Under the pieces are notes generated by a model. The model searched no databases. It saw only the letters and a list, made by a program, of their open reading frames with translations, and had not been told where the DNA came from. Below are positions 6,910-9,783 of a stretch of DNA of 9,783 nt, in pieces (within the stretch, counting starts at the first letter, position 1; every line of letters begins with the position of its first letter). The stretch is from an uncultured Eubacteriales bacterium (GTDB lineage Bacteria > Bacillota > Clostridia > Lachnospirales > Lachnospiraceae). Where the stretch lies: positions 1-9,783 of the forward strand of contig ONXW01000013.1 of assembly GCA_900321915.1 (NCBI GenBank). Reading direction: 5' to 3'. A program made the position numbers and the translations under genes.

Positions 6910-8256
6910 ATGACAGTACCTGCATGGCTCTGCTTTCCCTTTGTGGGACTGCTGCTCAGCGTTGCATTGTTTCCACTGATAAAGCCGGAGTGGTGGGAGA
7001 AGCATGAGCCCCTGGCGGTGGCCTTCTGGTCAGTGCTGGTGGTGATCCTGTTCGCCGTGTATTTCGGCCCGTCCCACACCGTGGAGACGGTCCTGGAGTG
7101 TTTCTTCAATGACTACCTGACGTTTATTATCCTGCTGCTCGGCCTGTACTGCGTATCGGGCAACATCACCTTTGAGGGCGATCTGGCAGGTTCCCCCTGG
7201 GTAAATGTGATACTTCTTTCCATGGGAACCATCCTGTCCAGCTGCATCGGGACCACCGGTTCCAGTATGCTGATGGTGCGTCCGGTGCTGAAGATGAATT
7301 CCTGGAGGCGCAGGGAAAGCCATATCATGATTTTCTTCATATTTATGGTTTCCAACCTGGGAGGGTCGCTCACGCCGGTGGGGGATCCGCCGCTCTTAAT
7401 GGGCTTTATGCGCGGTGTTCCCTTCTTCTGGAGCCTGCACCTTTTCCCGGTGTTCCTGTTCAACATGGCGGTGCTGCTGTTTATCTTCTATCATATCGAC
7501 AAGTGGGCGTACCGGAAGGATATCGCCTACGGCCGGAAGCCTGACATCAGCAAGCCCGGCACGATGCTTAAGATCGGCGGACTGCACAACCTGGTGTTCC
7601 TGGTGATGATCGTGATTGCGGTCATCCTCAGCGGAACCCTGCCGTCCGTGCCCGCATTCCAGGACGCTTCCGGCGCGGTCCGGGGAATTCCCCTGCCCTG
7701 CGGCGTGGTCTTTCCCTGGCCGTCCGTGATCGAGGTCGCAATCATCCTTCTGGCGGCGTTTCTCTCCTTTAAGACGACGGATGAGAGCCTGCGCCGGATG
7801 AACCACTTTACCTGGAGCGCCATCGAGGAGGTCGCCGTGCTGTTCGTCGGCATTTTCCTGACCATGCAGCCGGCCCTGATGCTGCTCAAGGCCATGGGCC
7901 CGGAGATGGGGCTGACAAAGCCCGCGGAGATGTTCTGGGCGACGGGACTGCTGTCCAGCTTCCTGGACAATACGCCAACCTACCTGGTCTTTCTGACGAC
8001 GGCGGGCACCCTGGGCTTTACCGAGGGCATAGCCACAAGCCTGGGGATCGTGCCGCAGCAGATGCTGATGGCCATCTCCGCCGGCGCGGTATTCATGGGC
8101 GCCAACAGCTATATCGGCAATGCGCCGAACTTTATGGTGAAGACCATGTCCGTGGAAAACGGTGTCCGCATGCCGTCTTTCTTTGGTTACCTGAAGTGGT
8201 CCTTCGGGATCCTGGTTCCGGTATTCCTGCTGGATACCCTGCTGTTTTTCCGCTAA
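6910..8256 (+). CDS. NhaD/CitMHS-like sodium:proton antiporter or organic anion transporter
   Basis: A 448-residue membrane protein of the ion transporter (IT) superfamily, close to proteins annotated as sodium:proton antiporter or putative citrate transporter (CitMHS_2/NhaD-like). Motifs seen are GTTGSSMLMVRP (114-125), NLGGSLTPVGDPPLL (149-163) in the first half, and LDNTPTYLVF (352-361) and MGANSYIGNAPNFMV (396-410) in the second. The paired G/P-rich hairpin motifs in the two halves are typical of the fold. Start choice: ATG 6910 has GAGAGG at 6894-6899 and gives the MTVPAW N terminus I expect for relatives. The earlier in-frame ATG at 6892 adds six residues but has only GGA one base upstream, so it is less likely. 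The next gene starts 15 bases after the stop. The transported ion (Na+/H+, citrate or another dicarboxylate) cannot be decided from the sequence. Confidence 0.88.
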   Translation: MTVPAWLCFPFVGLLLSVALFPLIKPEWWEKHEPLAVAFWSVLVVILFAVYFGPSHTVETVLECFFNDYLTFIILLLGLYCVSGNITFEGDLAGSPWVNVILLSMGTILSSCIGTTGSSMLMVRPVLKMNSWRRRESHIMIFFIFMVSNLGGSLTPVGDPPLLMGFMRGVPFFWSLHLFPVFLFNMAVLLFIFYHIDKWAYRKDIAYGRKPDISKPGTMLKIGGLHNLVFLVMIVIAVILSGTLPSVPAFQDASGAVRGIPLPCGVVFPWPSVIEVAIILLAAFLSFKTTDESLRRMNHFTWSAIEEVAVLFVGIFLTMQPALMLLKAMGPEMGLTKPAEMFWATGLLSSFLDNTPTYLVFLTTAGTLGFTEGIATSLGIVPQQMLMAISAGAVFMGANSYIGNAPNFMVKTMSVENGVRMPSFFGYLKWSFGILVPVFLLDTLLFFR

Positions 8257-8271
8257 AAGGAGGTGCTTTTC

Positions 8272-9438
8272 ATGAGTGAAGAAAACAAGACGAATGAAAT
8301 GAACGCGGCTCCCGCGGAAAAAACCGAGGAGGAGATCTATCAGGAGGAACTGGAGAAAGCGAAAAAGAAGGCTGCGGAACGGGAGATCCGGGAACGGAAC
8401 CAGCGGGCATATTACAGGGCCCTGGCGGAACAGATCTATGGGCTGGACGAAAAGGTGGTGCAGACCCTGGGATCCTCCCTCGGCCGGGTATTTAACCACG
8501 AGCGGGAGCGCTGCGTGAACAACATGGTCCACGCCATGGAAGAGCGGCCGGATGAGCATATCGTCCGCAGCGAGGTGGCCCTTATCGGCAATATGGCCAG
8601 GACCATCAAGGACAAGAAGGCCCGGGCGGAGATCATGGGGGAATACAACGATATCATGCACAAGCTGATGCGGATATCGAGGGGATTTTCCAATACCAGC
8701 ATCCTGGACCGGAAGCGCGCGCGCCTGAACTCCATGACGATGGGGAACCGTTTCGGCGAAAAGAACCATCTGATCATCTGCATCAGCCGTACTTACGGGT
8801 CCGGCGGCAACAACATCGGCTTCGGGCTGGCGGATGCCCTGAAGATCAACTATTACGACGCGGAGATTTTCAACTCTGTCCTGAAGCGCATGGAGGCGGA
8901 GCAGGACGGGGTAAATGATACCGGCGGCTACGCCGGCCTGGAGGTGACGCAGACCGCCAATCCCGGCATGTCGCAGTACAGGGAGTCCATGTCTTTCATG
9001 GAGAAGCTCCGCCGGCTCTACCGCTATCACGGCCTGCCCAGAAGGGACGCTTTATTCTTCAACCAGAGCGACCTGATTGTGGATATGGCAAAGGAACAGG
9101 ATTTCGTGGTGATGGGCCGGTGCGCGGATGTTATCCTGCGCAACAACCACATCCCCCACATCAGTATTTTCATTACCGCGCCCTTCGAGAAGAGGGTGCA
9201 CCGGATGATGGAGATCAATAACGTGGACGAGAAGCGGGCCCGCATGCAGCTCAAGCAGGTGGACCACGAGCACGCGGAGTATTATCACTATTACACCGGG
9301 CTGAAATGGGGGCAGGCGAATCACTATGATGTCTGCATCAACAGCGCCAGCTACGGAATCCAGGGTTCCATCGAATTTATTATCAACATGCTGAAAGCAA
9401 ATAATGTGAAGCTTCCCCACGCGCTTCAGGCGCGCTGA
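8272..9438 (+). CDS. Cytidylate kinase-like protein with long N-terminal helical extension
   Basis: A 388-residue cytoplasmic protein. ATG 8272 is set by AGGAGG at 8258-8263 with an 8-nt spacer; a GTG at 8263 overlaps that site and is rejected. The C-terminal part (about 165-380) is a Cytidylate_kin2-like P-loop kinase domain: ICISRTYGSGGNNIG (169-183), YYD for the second strand, VVMGRCADVIL (279-289), a helical lid with RVHRMMEINN, and a late YDVCINS. The loop has GSGG but no Walker A lysine, as usual for this branch. The basic residues that usually follow GSGG are also missing (NN, then GFG). Residues 1-165 are not part of a normal kinase: an acidic start, a charged coiled-coil-like helix (about 20-50, rich in E, K and R) and a further mostly helical region. 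The substrate is unknown; nucleoside monophosphate kinase activity is only a family suggestion. The 15-base gap to the transporter gene implies co-transcription. Confidence 0.85.
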   Translation: MSEENKTNEMNAAPAEKTEEEIYQEELEKAKKKAAEREIRERNQRAYYRALAEQIYGLDEKVVQTLGSSLGRVFNHERERCVNNMVHAMEERPDEHIVRSEVALIGNMARTIKDKKARAEIMGEYNDIMHKLMRISRGFSNTSILDRKRARLNSMTMGNRFGEKNHLIICISRTYGSGGNNIGFGLADALKINYYDAEIFNSVLKRMEAEQDGVNDTGGYAGLEVTQTANPGMSQYRESMSFMEKLRRLYRYHGLPRRDALFFNQSDLIVDMAKEQDFVVMGRCADVILRNNHIPHISIFITAPFEKRVHRMMEINNVDEKRARMQLKQVDHEHAEYYHYYTGLKWGQANHYDVCINSASYGIQGSIEFIINMLKANNVKLPHALQAR

Positions 9439-9457
9439 CGGAAAAAGTTCAAGTCCG

Positions 9458-9487
9458 GCCGGCCCTTTCTTTACAGAAGGGGCCGGC
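9458..9487 (+). terminator. GC-rich hairpin after the kinase-like gene, probable weak terminator
   Basis: GCCGGCCCTTTCT (9458-9470) pairs with AGAAGGGGCCGGC (9475-9487) over 13 positions with one G-T pair; the loop is TTAC. It begins 19 bases after the stop of the kinase-like gene. The sequence after it (TGCGTTATG) has no T-run, so it may end transcription poorly, or with help, or mainly protect the 3' end of the message. Confidence 0.55.
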
Positions 9488-9498
9488 TGCGTTATGAT
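9470..9498 (+). promoter_or_regulatory. Predicted promoter for the riboswitch-controlled transcript
   Basis: TTTACA (9470-9475), a 17-nt spacer and TATGAT (9493-9498) match a sigma-A promoter well. The predicted start of transcription is near 9505, about 55 bases before the riboswitch. The -35 element lies in the loop and adjoining stem bases of the preceding hairpin, so the end of one operon and the promoter of the next share DNA. Confidence 0.65.
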
Positions 9499-9502
9499 AT
9501 AG

Positions 9503-9541
9503 GCGGCGGTCCTGCCCGGGAAAACATGAGGACAGCGCCGC
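9503..9541 (+). other. 5' leader stem-loop before the riboswitch
   Basis: GCGGCG (9503-9508) pairs with CGCCGC (9536-9541), and TCCT (9510-9513) pairs with AGGA (9529-9532), leaving a small internal loop and a 15-nt terminal loop. It would sit at the very 5' end of the transcript from the predicted promoter. It is followed by an A-run, not a T-run, so it is not a terminator; 5' end protection is a plausible role. Confidence 0.45.
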
Positions 9542-9558
9542 AAAAAACTACAGACAGA

Positions 9559-9783
9559 GTGCAGGGGTGTCGGAGCGGTGCAGGCTGCGGGAAAATGCAG
9601 GCGGACCGGCTCCGGTGAAAAGGGAAGCGGGTGAAACTCCCGCGCGAACTCGTCACTGTAATGAGGGAGCGAACGTCCGGGAGCCGGTTCGGGCCGGGTC
9701 CGGAAAGCCACTGGGAAAGGTGTTTCCCGGGAAGGCGGGACGGGAGCGGGGAACTCTGAGTCAGGAGACCTGCCCGTGCACGG
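9559..9783 (+). promoter_or_regulatory. Cobalamin (B12) riboswitch, reaching the window edge
   Basis: The aptamer shows the conserved cobalamin riboswitch elements in order: AAAAGGGAA (9618-9626), a stem GCGGG/CCCGC (9627-9631 with 9639-9643) enclosing the GTGAAACT-type loop, CACTGTA (9654-9660), AAGCCACTG (9705-9713), a hairpin GGGAAA/TTTCCC (9713-9718 with 9723-9728), GGGAAGG (9729-9735) and the closing GAGTCAGGAGACCTGCC (9758-9774). The outer P1 stem is probably GTGCA (9559-9563) and GGG (9565-9567) with CCC (9773-9775) and TGCAC (9777-9781). Adenosylcobalamin or a related corrinoid binding to such aptamers turns off downstream genes by termination or by hiding the ribosome binding site. 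The expression platform and the regulated gene are outside the window. The target is likely corrinoid uptake, B12 synthesis or a B12-independent isozyme. Confidence 0.95.

Noticed and set aside
6892..6912. ATG at 6892 as the transporter start
   Set aside because: There is only GGA one base upstream, whereas ATG 6910 has GAGAGG at a workable distance and gives the expected N terminus.
8263..8271. GTG at 8263 as the start of the kinase-like gene
   Set aside because: It overlaps the AGGAGG ribosome binding site that serves ATG 8272.
7396..9030. Open frame of 544 codons on the minus strand across the transporter and kinase-like genes
   Set aside because: It spans two well-supported + strand genes and their ribosome binding site. 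The composition is that of an antisense shadow and no family motif is visible.
6879..9463. Repeated AGTCCGGCCGG at 6879-6889 and 9453-9463 as an attachment-site pair or mobile element ends
   Set aside because: Only 11 GC-rich bases, no integrase or transposase between them and no target duplication. Chance is likely in this composition.
9052..9711. Minus-strand open frame of 219 codons reaching into the riboswitch region
   Set aside because: It covers the 3' end of the kinase-like gene, the promoter and the aptamer. Conserved RNA elements explain that DNA better than coding does.

Overview
The window reads as a stretch of a GC-rich Gram-positive chromosome, most likely a gut-type Clostridia (Lachnospiraceae-like). 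This is an inference from strong AGGAGG-type ribosome binding sites, a TTG start, intrinsic terminators, a BMP-type nucleoside ABC transporter and a cytidylate kinase-like protein of a type common in that group. The species cannot be fixed from the sequence. All eight genes are on the + strand. No rRNA, tRNA, CRISPR array, insertion sequence or prophage signature was seen.

Left part (1-4693): a complete guanosine/nucleoside-type ABC importer, except that the 5' end of the binding-protein gene lies before the window. The order is solute-binding protein (BMP/Med family), an intrinsic terminator, a double-ATPase with a TTG start, and two integral membrane permeases. The last three genes overlap one another by 8-11 bases and are probably translationally coupled. 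The terminator after the binding-protein gene would let it be made in excess over the membrane complex.

Middle (4755-6712): an AzgA/PbuG-type NCS2 nucleobase permease and then a gamma-class carbonic anhydrase-like hexapeptide protein. The run closes with a strong terminator that has a perfect 16-bp stem. With the ABC importer this makes a purine-uptake locus: nucleosides by ABC transport and free bases by NCS2. The carbonic anhydrase-like protein is the unexplained member.

Right part (6713-9438): an AT-rich intergenic region with a plausible promoter and CTTGC/GCAAG dyads precedes a two-gene operon. It encodes an NhaD/CitMHS-like ion transporter and, 15 bases downstream, a cytidylate kinase-like protein with an unusual N-terminal helical extension of about 165 residues.

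Right edge (9439-9783): a GC-rich hairpin, a good sigma-A-type promoter whose -35 lies in that hairpin, a leader stem-loop, and a clear cobalamin (B12) riboswitch. The regulated gene lies beyond the window and is presumably for B12 uptake, B12 synthesis or a B12-dependent process.

No wholly new system is evident. The most notable points are the asymmetric ATPase, the modified P-loop and N-terminal extension of the kinase-like protein, the linkage of a gamma carbonic anhydrase to purine transport, and the compact layout in front of the riboswitch.
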